A stretch of 64,000 nucleotides of DNA from Mesorhizobium loti CJ3sym (GCF_000472785.1 NZ_AXAL01000030.1:26299-90298), one strand, 5' to 3'. Shown: positions 17,540 to 25,628, numbered from the stretch's first letter. The notes: generated by a model not told the origin, from the letters alone. Numbers and translations are program-made.

Positions 17540-17749
17540 ATGACCGCACGAACCACCTTCACCCCGTTCCCCGGCCGCCAATCCTTCCCGTTCATTAGCT
17601 GGGTCCGCTCGCGACTGCTGGCCCGCTGGTATGACCGTTACCTGCAACGCCGTGACCTCTCGGAGATCGACGACCACCTGCTGCGCGACCTCGGCCTGAC
17701 ACCGGAGGACGTGCGCCGCGAATGCGCAAAGTCCTTCTGGCGGGCATGA
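17540..17749 (+). CDS. DUF1127 small protein (69 aa)
   Basis: A 69-residue Arg-rich protein whose C-terminal part (YDRYLQRRDLSEIDDHLLRDLGLTPEDV) is the DUF1127 motif, ending in the family LxRDxGL pattern. From published work, some alphaproteobacterial DUF1127 proteins affect RNA turnover and phosphate or stress physiology, but no role can be assigned to this one. AAGGAG precedes the ATG. A second DUF1127-like ORF lies at 57167. Confidence 0.82.
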   Translation: MTARTTFTPFPGRQSFPFISWVRSRLLARWYDRYLQRRDLSEIDDHLLRDLGLTPEDVRRECAKSFWRA

Positions 17750-17842
17750 CCCGCAAGGGAATTGCCTAGCAGATCGGGCGGCACAATGTTTCGACGCCGC
17801 TCGAACTATGGACGCGAAATCACACCCTTCAAGGAGACGACC

Positions 17843-18175
17843 ATGACCATCACCTGCTTCATCCGCTATGAGATCGACCCGTTCGGCAAGGCTGCCTTCG
17901 AAGAGTATGCCCGCAACTGGGGCCAGGCCATTCCGCGCTGCGGCGCCGATTTGATCGGCTATTATGCGCCGCATGAAGGCTCGGCGACGACAGCCTATGC
18001 CGCCTACAACATCGAAAGCCTGGCGGCCTACGAAGCCTATCGGGCCCGGCTTGCCGCCGATCCCGCCGGCAAGGCAAACTATGAGTTCGCCAAGCGTGAA
18101 CGCTTCATCCTCAAGGAGGACCGCATGTTTCTAAGGCACGTCTCGGGACCACACGCGAAACTGGTGCTGCCGTGA
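17843..18175 (+). CDS. NIPSNAP family protein
   Basis: A 110-residue ferredoxin-like alpha-beta-barrel protein of the NIPSNAP type (MTITCFIRYEIDPFGKAAFEEYARNW). The conserved helix-strand segment AAYNIESLAAYEAYRARLAADP is also present. The function of the family is unknown; such small barrels often act as dimers. The start at 17843 has AAGGAG seven bases upstream. Its stop overlaps the GTG start of the next gene, so the two are coupled. Confidence 0.8.
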   Translation: MTITCFIRYEIDPFGKAAFEEYARNWGQAIPRCGADLIGYYAPHEGSATTAYAAYNIESLAAYEAYRARLAADPAGKANYEFAKRERFILKEDRMFLRHVSGPHAKLVLP

Positions 18176-18516
18176 TCGCCGTCATCTTCGAGGTGCAGCC
18201 CGCGGAGGGCCGGCGCGATGCGTATCTCGGCATCGCCGCCGAGCTGCGGCCGCTGCTCGACGGCATCGACGGGTTCATCTCGATCGAGCGCTTCCAGAGC
18301 CTGGCCGACACCAACCGCATCCTGTCGCTGTCATTCTGGCGCGACGAGGAAGCGGTGAAGGCCTGGCGCACCACCGAGGAACACCGGCAAGCGCAGCAAG
18401 CCGGTCGCGGCGGTATCTTTGCCGGCTATCGACTGCGCATCGCGCATGTGGTGCGGGATTATGGGCTGACGGAAAGGGATGAGGCGCCGGCGGATAGCCG
18501 GGCGGTGAATGGATGA
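18172..18516 (+). CDS. Antibiotic biosynthesis monooxygenase (ABM)-domain protein
   Basis: A 114-residue ABM-type dimeric barrel protein (IAVIFEVQPAEGRRDAYLGIAAELRPLLDGIDGFISIERF, then LSLSFWRDEEAVKAWRTTEEHRQAQ). The domain occurs in heme-degrading and quinone-forming monooxygenases and in many proteins of unknown role. It uses a GTG start overlapping the NIPSNAP stop by four bases. The paired small-barrel genes may act together. Confidence 0.82.
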   Translation: MIAVIFEVQPAEGRRDAYLGIAAELRPLLDGIDGFISIERFQSLADTNRILSLSFWRDEEAVKAWRTTEEHRQAQQAGRGGIFAGYRLRIAHVVRDYGLTERDEAPADSRAVNG

Positions 18517-18530
18517 CAGCGTGGCGCCAG

Positions 18531-18656
18531 CCCCCTCATCCGGCCGCTACGCGGCCACCTTCTCCCCGAGGGGAGAAGAGGCTGGCGCTGGCGCTCGTAG
18601 TCTCCTCTCCCCTCGGGGAGAGGTCAGCCGAGCGAAGCGGAGGCTGGGTGAGGGGG
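18531..18656. repeat. Palindromic intergenic mosaic repeat, copy 3
   Basis: Inverted ends CCCCCTCATCCGGCCGC and GTGAGGGGG, with internal arms TTCTCCCC/GGGGAGAA and CTCTCCCCTC/GAGGGGAGAG. The right half (GGTCAGCCGAGCGAAGCGGA) is identical to that of the copy at 58855. It separates the convergent ABM-type and mbfA genes. Confidence 0.75.
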
Positions 18657-18664
18657 CTTGGCCC

Positions 18665-19648
18665 TCAAGCATTCCCGATCAGCACGCCGGCCGCGAACAC
18701 CAGTGCACCGCCCAGCACCACCTGGAAGGCGGCGCGCAGGAACGGGGTCTGCATGTAGCGGTTCTGGACGAAGGCGATGGCCCATAATTCGAAGAACACC
18801 ACCACCGCTGCAACACCCGTCGCCGTCCAGAAGCTCGGGATGAGATAGGGCAGCGCGTGGCCGAGGCCGCCCAATGTCGTCATAATGCCGACGGTCAAGC
18901 CGCGCTTGATCGGTGAGCCGCGGCCCGACAGTTTGCCATCGTCGGACGCGACTTCGGTGAAGCCCATCGAAATGCCGGCGCCGATCGAGGCGGCGAGACC
19001 GACCAGCAGCGTCTGCCAGGTGTCGTGCGTGGCAAAGGCGGCGGCGAAGATCGGCGCCAGCGTCGAGACCGAGCCGTCCATCAATCCGGCGAGACCCGGC
19101 TGGACATAAGTGAGGATGAACTGGCGCTGCTCGGCGCTGGCTTCCTCATCCTTGACCGCGCCCGGCACATGCTTCTGCTCCAGCCGCTGCGCCGATGTCT
19201 CGTGGCTCTGCTCGGCCGCCGCCAGATCATCAAGAAGCTTCCTGGTCGAGGCATCGGTGGTGCGCTTGGCCGCCTCGACATAGAAGAGATAGGCGCGCCG
19301 CTCCATCGCCTCGGCCTGGCGGCGCACATGCTCGATACCGAGCGGCCTCACCAGCCAGTCGGGCTTGCGTTCATAATAACCCTTCACATGTTCACGCCGG
19401 ATCAGCGGAATGCGCTCGCCGAACCGCTTGCGGAAGAGCTCGATCAGCGCGTCGCGATGGCCGTCCTCTTCCTCGGCCATCTCCTCGAACACTTTTGCCG
19501 ATTGCGGAAAACTTTCCGCCAGCCCGTCGGCATAGGCGCGGTAGATGCGCCCGTCATCTTCCTCGGATGAAATGGCCAGCGCCAGGATCTCCTGTTCGGA
19601 AAGCGTCTCGAAGGGGCGGCGGCCGAAGCCGAAAACACGGGAAAGCAT
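18665..19648 (-). CDS. mbfA: Membrane-bound ferritin-like iron exporter MbfA
   Basis: A 327-residue protein with an N-terminal ferritin-like (erythrin-vacuolar) helical domain carrying paired acidic ligands (SSEEDDGRIY, EMAEEEDGHRDALIE, AAAEQSHE). A C-terminal VIT1/CCC1-type membrane domain follows (GLMDGSVSTLAPIFAAAFAT, GAGISMGFTEV, then three hydrophobic segments). MbfA in Bradyrhizobium and Agrobacterium exports iron and protects against iron and peroxide stress, and its gene is repressed by Irr. A perfect Irr-type palindrome lies 16 bases upstream of the ATG (19665-19681), which supports the identification and the regulation. Confidence 0.93.
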   Translation of the reverse strand: MLSRVFGFGRRPFETLSEQEILALAISSEEDDGRIYRAYADGLAESFPQSAKVFEEMAEEEDGHRDALIELFRKRFGERIPLIRREHVKGYYERKPDWLVRPLGIEHVRRQAEAMERRAYLFYVEAAKRTTDASTRKLLDDLAAAEQSHETSAQRLEQKHVPGAVKDEEASAEQRQFILTYVQPGLAGLMDGSVSTLAPIFAAAFATHDTWQTLLVGLAASIGAGISMGFTEVASDDGKLSGRGSPIKRGLTVGIMTTLGGLGHALPYLIPSFWTATGVAAVVVFFELWAIAFVQNRYMQTPFLRAAFQVVLGGALVFAAGVLIGNA

Positions 19649-19664
19649 GAGGAAATCACCCTAG

Positions 19665-19681
19665 TTTAGAATAATTCTAAA
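19665..19681. promoter_or_regulatory. Irr box / iron control element upstream of mbfA
   Basis: TTTAGAAT-A-ATTCTAAA is a perfect 17-base palindrome matching the iron control element bound by Irr in Rhizobiales. Its position just upstream of mbfA predicts repression at low iron and release at high iron. Confidence 0.85.
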
Positions 19682-19760
19682 GTAGGGATTTGCAGACCTT
19701 TGGTCAATTGCGCGCTTGGGTCGCGGTCAAGAATTGTTGAAGCCCAGCGCATTCCGCACC

Positions 19761-19779
19761 CCTTCATTATCAGTGAAGG
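19761..19779. promoter_or_regulatory. Inverted repeat upstream of the 19819 gene
   Basis: CCTTCA-N7-TGAAGG lies 40 bases before the next ATG. It may be an operator for the divergent mbfA/19819 promoters. Only symmetry supports it. Confidence 0.25.
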
Positions 19780-19818
19780 TTCACCTATATATTTGTCCAA
19801 GCCAAAAGGAACCCAGAG

Positions 19819-20142
19819 ATGACGGCAAAACAGCCCCCGCACCCCTATGACCCCAAGCCCGTTCTCGATCTCATCGCCAGCATCGAGGCTGACCTGCAAC
19901 GCCTGAAAGGCCTGGTCGAGCAGCAGGTCGAAAAATTCGACCCCGCCAATCCGCACAACAAGGCGCAGGACGGCAAGCTGACGGAGGAAGGTGTCGAGTG
20001 CTGCTACCGCATGTTCGACGAGGGCAAGTCGCGCTATTCGGTCGCCCAGCAGATGAAGATCTCCTTTGCCGCCGCCAGCCATCGGTTCAACAACTGGCGC
20101 AAGCTGGGCGGGTCGAAGAGGCAAAGGACGTTGCTTGGCTAA
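19819..20142 (+). CDS. Hypothetical protein with possible helix-turn-helix (107 aa)
   Basis: A 107-residue basic soluble protein. The first half is helical (VLDLIASIEADLQRLKGLVE). The second half (LTEEGVECCYRMFDEGKSRYSVAQQMKISFAAASHRFNNWRKL) reads like a helix-turn-helix: a helix, a short turn and a recognition-like helix. It could be a small DNA-binding protein. Its start is divergent from mbfA with 170 bases between, so it could share iron control, but this is inference. No family was recognised. Confidence 0.6.
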   Translation: MTAKQPPHPYDPKPVLDLIASIEADLQRLKGLVEQQVEKFDPANPHNKAQDGKLTEEGVECCYRMFDEGKSRYSVAQQMKISFAAASHRFNNWRKLGGSKRQRTLLG

Positions 20143-20454
20143 ATTTGCGATAGGTTAGCGGGACAGCACCCCCCTCTGGCCTGCCGGCCATCTCCCCCGC
20201 AAGGGGGAGATCGGACTTCATTTTTTGCCTTCGCCAATCTCTACGCCGCAAGAAAGGCGGCTGCCTCGAAACTGCCAATCTCCCCCCTTGCGGGGGAGAT
20301 GTTCGGCAGGACAGAGGGGTGTGCCGGCCGCAACGCTAGCGACACTTGGCACCTCATCACAATCGCCAAACTTTGTAACCATCACATCTTTTCGTTGGCA
20401 TCGCGCAGCCCTTTGCGTGCACCATGGCCGGATCACATCGCCACAGGATCCACC
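20143..20454. other. Intergenic region, mostly mosaic repeat
   Basis: About 310 bases. Positions 20169-20320 are the mosaic repeat listed separately. The remainder up to the dehydratase start should contain its promoter; no clear boxes or ORF were seen. Confidence 0.5.
20169..20320. repeat. Palindromic intergenic mosaic repeat, copy 4
   Basis: Inverted ends CCCCCTCTGGCCTGCCGG and GGCAGGACAGAGGGG, with two internal perfect arms (CTCCCCCGCAAGGGGGAG at 20191-20208 and CCCCCTTGCGGGGG in the right half). Same core as the copies at 16637 and 60266. Confidence 0.72.
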
Positions 20455-21432
20455 ATGACCACCCCTCCCGGCATCGCTGACATCCACGCCGCCGCCGCGC
20501 GGCTTTCGGGCCTGATCCTCGAAACTCCCCTGATCGAATCGGCTGAGCTGAACAAGCGTTTCGGCGGGCGCATCCTGTTCAAGCCGGAAACGCTGCAGCG
20601 CACCGGCTCGTTCAAGTTCCGTGGTGCCTACAACAAGCTGTCGTCGCTGAGCGAGGCGGAGCGCAGCCGGGGCGTCGTCGCGTTTTCCTCAGGCAATCAT
20701 GCGCAAGGGGTGGCCGCTTCGGCCGCCATGTTCGGCGTCAAGGCGGTCATCGCCATGCCGGCGGACGCGCCCGCGATGAAGATCGGCAATGTCCGCAAAA
20801 TGGGCGCCGAGGTGGTGCCGTTCGACCGTTTTCGCGACGACCGCATGACCGTGGTTCGCCCCTACATCGAAAGCGGCATGATATTGGTGCCGCCCTTCGA
20901 CGATCCGGCCATCATTGCCGGCCAGGGCACGATCGGCCTCGAGCTGATGCGGCAGGCGAAAGCACTCGGCGTCAACCTCGACGCGGTCGTCATTCCCTGC
21001 GGCGGCGGCGGCCTGACCAGCGGCATTTCCGTCGCGGTCAAGGATGCCTCGCCAGGCACCGCGGTCTGGGCCGTGGAGCCCGAGCATTTCGACGACACGC
21101 GCCGCTCGCTGGCCGCCGGTGCCCGGGTTTCCAACGAACCGGGTTACAGCTCGATCTGCGACGCGATCCTGACCGCCGAGCCGGGCGCCATTACCTTCGA
21201 GATCAACCGCAGGAACCTTGCCGGCGCCATCGCCGTGTCCGACCAAGCGACCGCGCAGGCGATGCGCGATGCCATGGCCTATCTGAAGCTGGTGGTCGAG
21301 CCGGGCGGCTGCGTCGCGCTTGCGGCGCTGTCATCGGGCGAGATCGAGCTGTCAGGCAGATGCGTCGCCGTGGTGCTGTCGGGCGGCAATGTCGATTTCG
21401 GCACCTATGCCGAGATCATGGCGGCTGTGTGA
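20455..21432 (+). CDS. Threonine/serine dehydratase (PLP fold type II)
   Basis: A 325-residue PLP enzyme related to catabolic threonine dehydratase, which deaminates threonine or serine to the 2-oxo acid. The PLP lysine is in RTGSFKFRGAYNK (Lys54), SSGNHAQGVA is the substrate loop, PCGGGGLTSG the phosphate-binding loop, and VLSGGNVDF the C-terminal motif. There is no ACT regulatory domain, so it is of the short, catabolic type. The start at 20455 is chosen because the family N-terminus (IADIHAAAARLSGLI) begins there. Serine racemase-like activity is possible. Confidence 0.88.
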   Translation: MTTPPGIADIHAAAARLSGLILETPLIESAELNKRFGGRILFKPETLQRTGSFKFRGAYNKLSSLSEAERSRGVVAFSSGNHAQGVAASAAMFGVKAVIAMPADAPAMKIGNVRKMGAEVVPFDRFRDDRMTVVRPYIESGMILVPPFDDPAIIAGQGTIGLELMRQAKALGVNLDAVVIPCGGGGLTSGISVAVKDASPGTAVWAVEPEHFDDTRRSLAAGARVSNEPGYSSICDAILTAEPGAITFEINRRNLAGAIAVSDQATAQAMRDAMAYLKLVVEPGGCVALAALSSGEIELSGRCVAVVLSGGNVDFGTYAEIMAAV

Positions 21433-21643
21433 TCGCTTGAGACACTCGCGCGCCTCTGGGATGCGCGGGTGACCAGCGAACTACCGGGCGCATCTCCTGG
21501 GTTTTGTCTTCTCCGCCATGCCCACTATCGGCGCAGTTCGACAGGGCTGCCATCTGCCGCGCGGGAGATGCGGGCTATTCGGTGCCGTTTTACGATTCGG
21601 CTGTCGTCATCGGTGATGATCGTTTGTTGAGACCGGAGACAGC

Positions 21644-21739
21644 ATGAAAAGAACCTACGAAAAGCCAAGGCTGATCAAGCGCGAAAAGCTCTCGGCCGTG
21701 ACGGCGGGGTGCACGCCCTCCAACCCGTGTGAGCCGTAG
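21644..21739 (+). CDS. RiPP-leader-like small peptide, copy 2 (31 aa)
   Basis: A 31-codon ORF homologous to the one at 445-540 over its N-terminal 18 residues. It has GGAG six bases upstream of the ATG and a terminator-like fold overlapping its 3' end. The first part fits the lasso-leader pattern Tyr-x2-Pro-x-Leu (Y5, P8, L10) and ends with Thr20-Ala21. The rest, GCTPSNPCEP, begins with Gly, has two Cys and a Glu at core position 9, as a ring-forming lasso or disulfide core might, but it is very short. No lasso cyclase or protease is encoded in the window. An ABC-2 exporter operon lies immediately downstream in convergent orientation. The peptide gene is likely real; the modification type is inference. 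Confidence 0.6.
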   Translation: MKRTYEKPRLIKREKLSAVTAGCTPSNPCEP

Positions 21740-21766
21740 ACGCGGGCTGCTGTAGCGCGGCTTTCC
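21732..21766 (+). terminator. Terminator-like hairpin at end of RiPP-like ORF
   Basis: AGCCG-(bulge)-CGC at 21732-21743 pairs with GCG-CGGCT at 21755-21762, followed by TTTCC. The stop codon lies inside the left arm. It is less perfect than the terminator at 567-600 but at an equivalent place. Confidence 0.4.
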
Positions 21767-21809
21767 TGCCGTGCCAGAGGTTTCTTGAACCGGCTCCGCG
21801 CGGCGCCGG

Positions 21810-22946
21810 TCAGTCGAGTGTTCGCCTGAAGCGCACCAGCGCAACCCCGGCAAACAGCGCCACGAACACCACCAGCCAGCCGATCTCGGTTGCAACTGCC
21901 GGCAACTCCGCGCCCTTCAGCATGACAGCGCGGGTGATGCGCAGGAAATGCGTCAGCGGGAAGATTTCGCCGAAGGTCTGGGCCCAATCCGGCATGCCGC
22001 GATAGGGGAACATGAAGCCCGACAGCATGATCGACGGCAGGAAGAAGAAGAAGGTCAGCTGCAAAGCCTGCATCTGCGTCCGCGCGATCGTCGATATCGT
22101 ATAGCCGAGCAGCACCAATGACAGCACGAACACCAGCACCGCCGACAAGAGCAGCGACATCGACCCGGTGAAGGGGATGGCGAACAGAAGTTTCGACGCC
22201 GCCAGCACCACCACCACCTGCACGGCGCCGACCGCCAGATAGGGCAGCACCTTGCCCATCATGATCTCGAGCGGGCTCGACGGCATGGCGAGCAGGTTCT
22301 CCATCGTGCCGCGCTCGGTCTCGCGCGTCAGCGCGATCGAGGTCATCATCACCATGGTCATCTGCAGGATGACGCCGAGCAGGCCAGGGACGATGTTGTA
22401 TTGCGAGATGCCTTCGGGATTGTAGCGCCGATGCACCACGACATCGAGCTGGCCCCTGGCCGCCTCGGCCGCCGCCTCCTGCATGCCCTGGGCCCTGAGC
22501 AGCGCCTGGCTGGCGACGGTGCCGAGCGTGGAGATGGCACCGCTGGCCACCGCCGGATCGGTGGCGTCGGCCTCGATCAGGATCTGCGGATTTTCGCCGC
22601 TCTCCACCCGCCTGGCGAAATCGGCGGGGATGGTGACGACGAAGGCGACGTCGCCGCGCGATATCAGGAACTCGGCCTCGGCGGCACTTTGCGCGACATG
22701 GTCGAAGCGGTAATAGCCGGTGGTCTGCAGCGCCGCGACAATGGCGCGGGTGTAGGGATCGCTGCTGGTCGCCACCAGCGCCGCCGGCAGGCTCTTCGGA
22801 TCGTTGTTGATGGCGTAGCCGAACAGCACCAGCTGGATCAGCGGCACGCCCAGCATCATGGCGAAGGTGATGCGGTCGCGCCGCATCTGGATGAATTCCT
22901 TGATCAGCAGCGCGCCGAGCCTGGCGAAAGAAAAGATGCCGTTCAT
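21810..22946 (-). CDS. ABC-2 type transporter permease
   Basis: A 378-residue inner-membrane permease of the YbhR/YbhS type. It has one N-terminal membrane helix, a large periplasmic domain (about residues 45-170, PKSLPAALVATSSDPYTRA and on), then a block of five or so helices. Family motifs include RETERGTMENLLAMPSSPLEIMMGK and FFFFLPSIMLSGFMFP. With the ATPase and the HlyD-type adaptor upstream it should form an exporter of drugs or other hydrophobic compounds. Only one permease gene is present, so a homodimer is expected. Its ATG overlaps the ATPase stop by four bases. Confidence 0.88.
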   Translation of the reverse strand: MNGIFSFARLGALLIKEFIQMRRDRITFAMMLGVPLIQLVLFGYAINNDPKSLPAALVATSSDPYTRAIVAALQTTGYYRFDHVAQSAAEAEFLISRGDVAFVVTIPADFARRVESGENPQILIEADATDPAVASGAISTLGTVASQALLRAQGMQEAAAEAARGQLDVVVHRRYNPEGISQYNIVPGLLGVILQMTMVMMTSIALTRETERGTMENLLAMPSSPLEIMMGKVLPYLAVGAVQVVVVLAASKLLFAIPFTGSMSLLLSAVLVFVLSLVLLGYTISTIARTQMQALQLTFFFFLPSIMLSGFMFPYRGMPDWAQTFGEIFPLTHFLRITRAVMLKGAELPAVATEIGWLVVFVALFAGVALVRFRRTLD

Positions 22947-23863
22947 GCCATATTGTCCTTCGAACCCGACATGAACTGGATGAAGACGTCCTCCAGGCTG
23001 GTTTCGCCCGGCGCCACCGTGACGCCCTTGTGCTCCTTCTCGACGTCGGCAAGGGCTGCTTCGAGCTTCTTCCTGTCGGAACCGACGACATGCAGCGTCG
23101 CGCCGAACGGCGCCACCTGGTCGACGCCGGGGCGGCCCTGCAGCTCTTCGGCCACCTTGGCGAGTTGCGGACCCTGCAGCACGAAGGTGGTCAGGCCGGC
23201 ATTCTTCACCACCTCGGCGACGGTGCCGGTGGCCAGCATCTTGCCGTAGGAGATGTAGCTGATGCGGTGGCAGCGCTCGGCTTCGTCCATGTAGTGGGTG
23301 GAGACCAGCACGGTCAGCCCGCCGCTGGCGAGACGGTGGATCTCGTCCCAGAATTCGCGCCGCGCCTTCGGATCGACACCGGCTGTCGGCTCGTCGAGCA
23401 GCAGCAGTTTCGGCTTGTGCATGATGCATGCGGCGAGCGCCAGCCGCTGCTTCCAGCCACCCGACAATGTGCCGGCCAACTGGTTGCGGCGTGACGTCAG
23501 GCCGAGTTCATCGAGCGTCCTGGCGACATACTCCTCGACCGGTTTCAGCCGGTAGAGCCGCGCCACGAATTGCAGGTTCTCGCCAATCGTCAGATCCTCG
23601 TAGAACGAGAATTTCTGCGTCATGTAGCCGACTTCGCGCTTGATCATCAGCGAGTCGGTGCGGATGTTGAAGCCCAGCACCGTGCCTTCGCCCTCGTCCG
23701 GGGTCAGCAGGCCGCACATGATGCGGATGGTGGTGGTCTTGCCCGAACCGTTGGGGCCAAGGAAGCCAACGATCTCGCCTTCGGCGACCGACATCGTCAC
23801 GTGGTCGACGACCGTCTTGTCGCCGAACCGCTTGACCAGGCCATGAACGTCGATGGCGTTCAT
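22943..23863 (-). CDS. ABC transporter ATP-binding protein
   Basis: A 306-residue ATPase with Walker A GPNGSGKTT, signature LSGGWKQR, Walker B LLLLDEPTAG and the H-loop STHYMDEAE. A C-terminal accessory domain of about 80 residues ends SLEDVFIQFMSG, typical of drug and polysaccharide exporters. It is the third gene of the TetR-HlyD-ATPase-permease operon and is coupled to both neighbours by four-base overlaps. Confidence 0.92.
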   Translation of the reverse strand: MNAIDVHGLVKRFGDKTVVDHVTMSVAEGEIVGFLGPNGSGKTTTIRIMCGLLTPDEGEGTVLGFNIRTDSLMIKREVGYMTQKFSFYEDLTIGENLQFVARLYRLKPVEEYVARTLDELGLTSRRNQLAGTLSGGWKQRLALAACIMHKPKLLLLDEPTAGVDPKARREFWDEIHRLASGGLTVLVSTHYMDEAERCHRISYISYGKMLATGTVAEVVKNAGLTTFVLQGPQLAKVAEELQGRPGVDQVAPFGATLHVVGSDRKKLEAALADVEKEHKGVTVAPGETSLEDVFIQFMSGSKDNMA

Positions 23864-24813
23864 TTTGCCGTTTCCGCAAGATCGACGTCGACGATCTGGC
23901 CGGGCTGCAATGGGCCGGCGTCGCCCTCCGGCCGCGCCTCGACGAGATAGACCAGCTTCTGCCGGTTCTCCAGGGAATAGATCACCGGCGGGGTGAATTC
24001 CGGGTCGGGCGAGACATAGCTGACGCGCGCTTTCACGTCAGGGCCGCAACCATCGCAATGGACGCTGAGCAGGCTGCCGACCTTGACCGAGGAGAAGGCG
24101 GCCTCGGGTATGTAGACGCTGAGCTTCACCGCGCCGTCGGGCAGCATCGAGATGACCGGCGCGGTCGGGCCGGCGGTGTCGCCGGGATTGCGGATGACGT
24201 CGTTGACGCGGCCGGGCGAGGGTGCCGCCAGCACCCGTTTCGACAATCGCCATTGCGCTTGCTCCAGTGTGGACTGCGCCTGCTTGACCTGGTTGTCGGC
24301 GGCCTTGATCGTCTCGGGTCGCGCCGGCAGGCCGCCGACGGCGAGATTGGCCTCGGCCTGGCCGACCTGGGCTTCTGCCGTCTCCAGCGTTGCCGAGGCG
24401 GTGTCGTAGTCGGCCTGCGTGCCGGCGCCACGCTTGAACAGATCGGCGGCGCGGTCGTATTTGCGCTTGGCGTCGGCGGCCTGGGCTCTCGCCATGTCGA
24501 CCTCGGCCTTCAGCACCGCGATCTCTTCCGGCCGCTTGCCGACCTGCAGGTCGGCAAGCTGCGCCTGCGCCTGTGCAAGACCGGCTTCGGCTTGCGCCAC
24601 CGCGATCCTGGCATCGGCATTTTCCAGCGTCACCACGGTCGTGCCCGGCGTAACGCGGTCGCCGCGCTTCACGGTGACCGTCTCGACCTGCGCCACCTCG
24701 ATGGGCGCCAGCAGCACATAGTCGCCCTCGACATAGCCGACAGCCAGGGGAGACGCGGGGGCGCAGGCGCCGAAGAGTTGAGCGGCAAGCGGCAAGGCGC
24801 AGAGGAAACTCAT
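23860..24813 (-). CDS. HlyD/YbhG-family periplasmic adaptor protein
   Basis: A 317-residue membrane-fusion (adaptor) protein. It has an N-terminal signal or anchor (MSFLCALPLAAQLFGAC, with an imperfect lipobox), a split lipoyl-like domain (APIEVAQVETVTVKRGDRVTPG ... RVLAAPSPGRVNDVI) and between them a long alpha-helical hairpin rich in Ala/Gln (QAEAGLAQAQAQLADLQVGK ...). It links the inner-membrane ABC exporter to the outer membrane. The start at 24813 overlaps the TetR stop by four bases. Confidence 0.88.
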   Translation of the reverse strand: MSFLCALPLAAQLFGACAPASPLAVGYVEGDYVLLAPIEVAQVETVTVKRGDRVTPGTTVVTLENADARIAVAQAEAGLAQAQAQLADLQVGKRPEEIAVLKAEVDMARAQAADAKRKYDRAADLFKRGAGTQADYDTASATLETAEAQVGQAEANLAVGGLPARPETIKAADNQVKQAQSTLEQAQWRLSKRVLAAPSPGRVNDVIRNPGDTAGPTAPVISMLPDGAVKLSVYIPEAAFSSVKVGSLLSVHCDGCGPDVKARVSYVSPDPEFTPPVIYSLENRQKLVYLVEARPEGDAGPLQPGQIVDVDLAETAK

Positions 24814-25538
24814 TGTTTTGATCCGATTCGGGGTTTTGATCCCATCCGGGAGGCCAGTATGGCGCTGAGGTTGTCTGATACAGCGGACACCACCTTGGCC
24901 GCCTCGGCGGCGCCGATGTCGTGCCAGCCCATGCGGCGCATCACCGCCTCGCGGCCGATGCGGAAGTAGATGACCTGGCCGATCAGCGTGAATACGGTGA
25001 GCCGGGTTCGTTCGCTTTCGGCCGGCTCGCCGGTCGCCTGTTCCCAGATCTGGCAAAGCCGGCGATGCGTCGGCTCGAAGACGCCGTCATAGATGCGGTC
25101 GAGCGCCGCCGTCGGATGCGACAGTTCGCGCAATACGAATTGCACGATCTCGCCAGCCTGCGGGCTGGCCACGACGAAGCTGACCATCCGCTCCAGCACC
25201 GCGAAGAGTTGCGCTCGTGCCGCCTCCGGGCTCCCCGATTCCGCAGGAGCTTGGACTTTGCCGAACGCCTGGCCGGCGCCAAATGCTTGGCCAGCGATTG
25301 TCTGGATGGTCTCGACGATAAAGTCGGCGGCAGCAGCGCGGAGGCCTTCCTTGCCGCCGAAATGATAGGCGATCGAGCCGATATTGGCTTGCGCTTCGGC
25401 CGCGATCTGGCGGGTCGAGGTGCCGTCGAAACCCTGCCGGCCGAACAGTTTCAGGGCCGCGCGCACAAGGGCCGCGCGGGTCAGGTCGGCGGGAGATGAT
25501 TCGCGACGTGACGCTTCAGGGGTGGTTGGCTTGATCAT
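24810..25538 (-). CDS. TetR-family regulator, CecR-like
   Basis: A 242-residue repressor with an N-terminal TetR helix-turn-helix (RAALVRAALKLFGRQGFDGTSTRQIAAEAQANIGSIAYHFGGKEGL). Its C-terminal ligand domain resembles E. coli CecR (YbiH), whose gene likewise heads an HlyD/ABC operon (ybhGFSR). The neighbour order is therefore conserved across distant proteobacteria. A 22-base perfect inverted repeat with 4-nt spacer lies nine bases upstream of its ATG, so autoregulation of the whole operon is expected. Confidence 0.88.
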   Translation of the reverse strand: MIKPTTPEASRRESSPADLTRAALVRAALKLFGRQGFDGTSTRQIAAEAQANIGSIAYHFGGKEGLRAAAADFIVETIQTIAGQAFGAGQAFGKVQAPAESGSPEAARAQLFAVLERMVSFVVASPQAGEIVQFVLRELSHPTAALDRIYDGVFEPTHRRLCQIWEQATGEPAESERTRLTVFTLIGQVIYFRIGREAVMRRMGWHDIGAAEAAKVVSAVSDNLSAILASRMGSKPRIGSKQ

Positions 25539-25546
25539 TTCAGACT

Positions 25547-25568
25547 TTTAATCAAACGATTGATTAAA
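25547..25568. promoter_or_regulatory. TetR operator (inverted repeat)
   Basis: TTTAATCAA-ACGA-TTGATTAAA: two perfect 9-base arms with a four-base spacer, directly upstream of the TetR gene. Arm length and position fit autorepression by the TetR/CecR-type protein. Confidence 0.75.
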
Positions 25569-25628
25569 GTCAACTTGTGCGCCGAGCCGCCTTGCCATCT
25601 CGGGCGCCAACCGCTTTAGTGCGCGGCC

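Noticed and set aside
21433..25628. Complete lasso-peptide gene cluster around the second RiPP-like ORF
   Set aside because: No asparagine-synthetase-like cyclase, no transglutaminase-like protease and no PqqD-like recognition protein are encoded here or elsewhere in the window.
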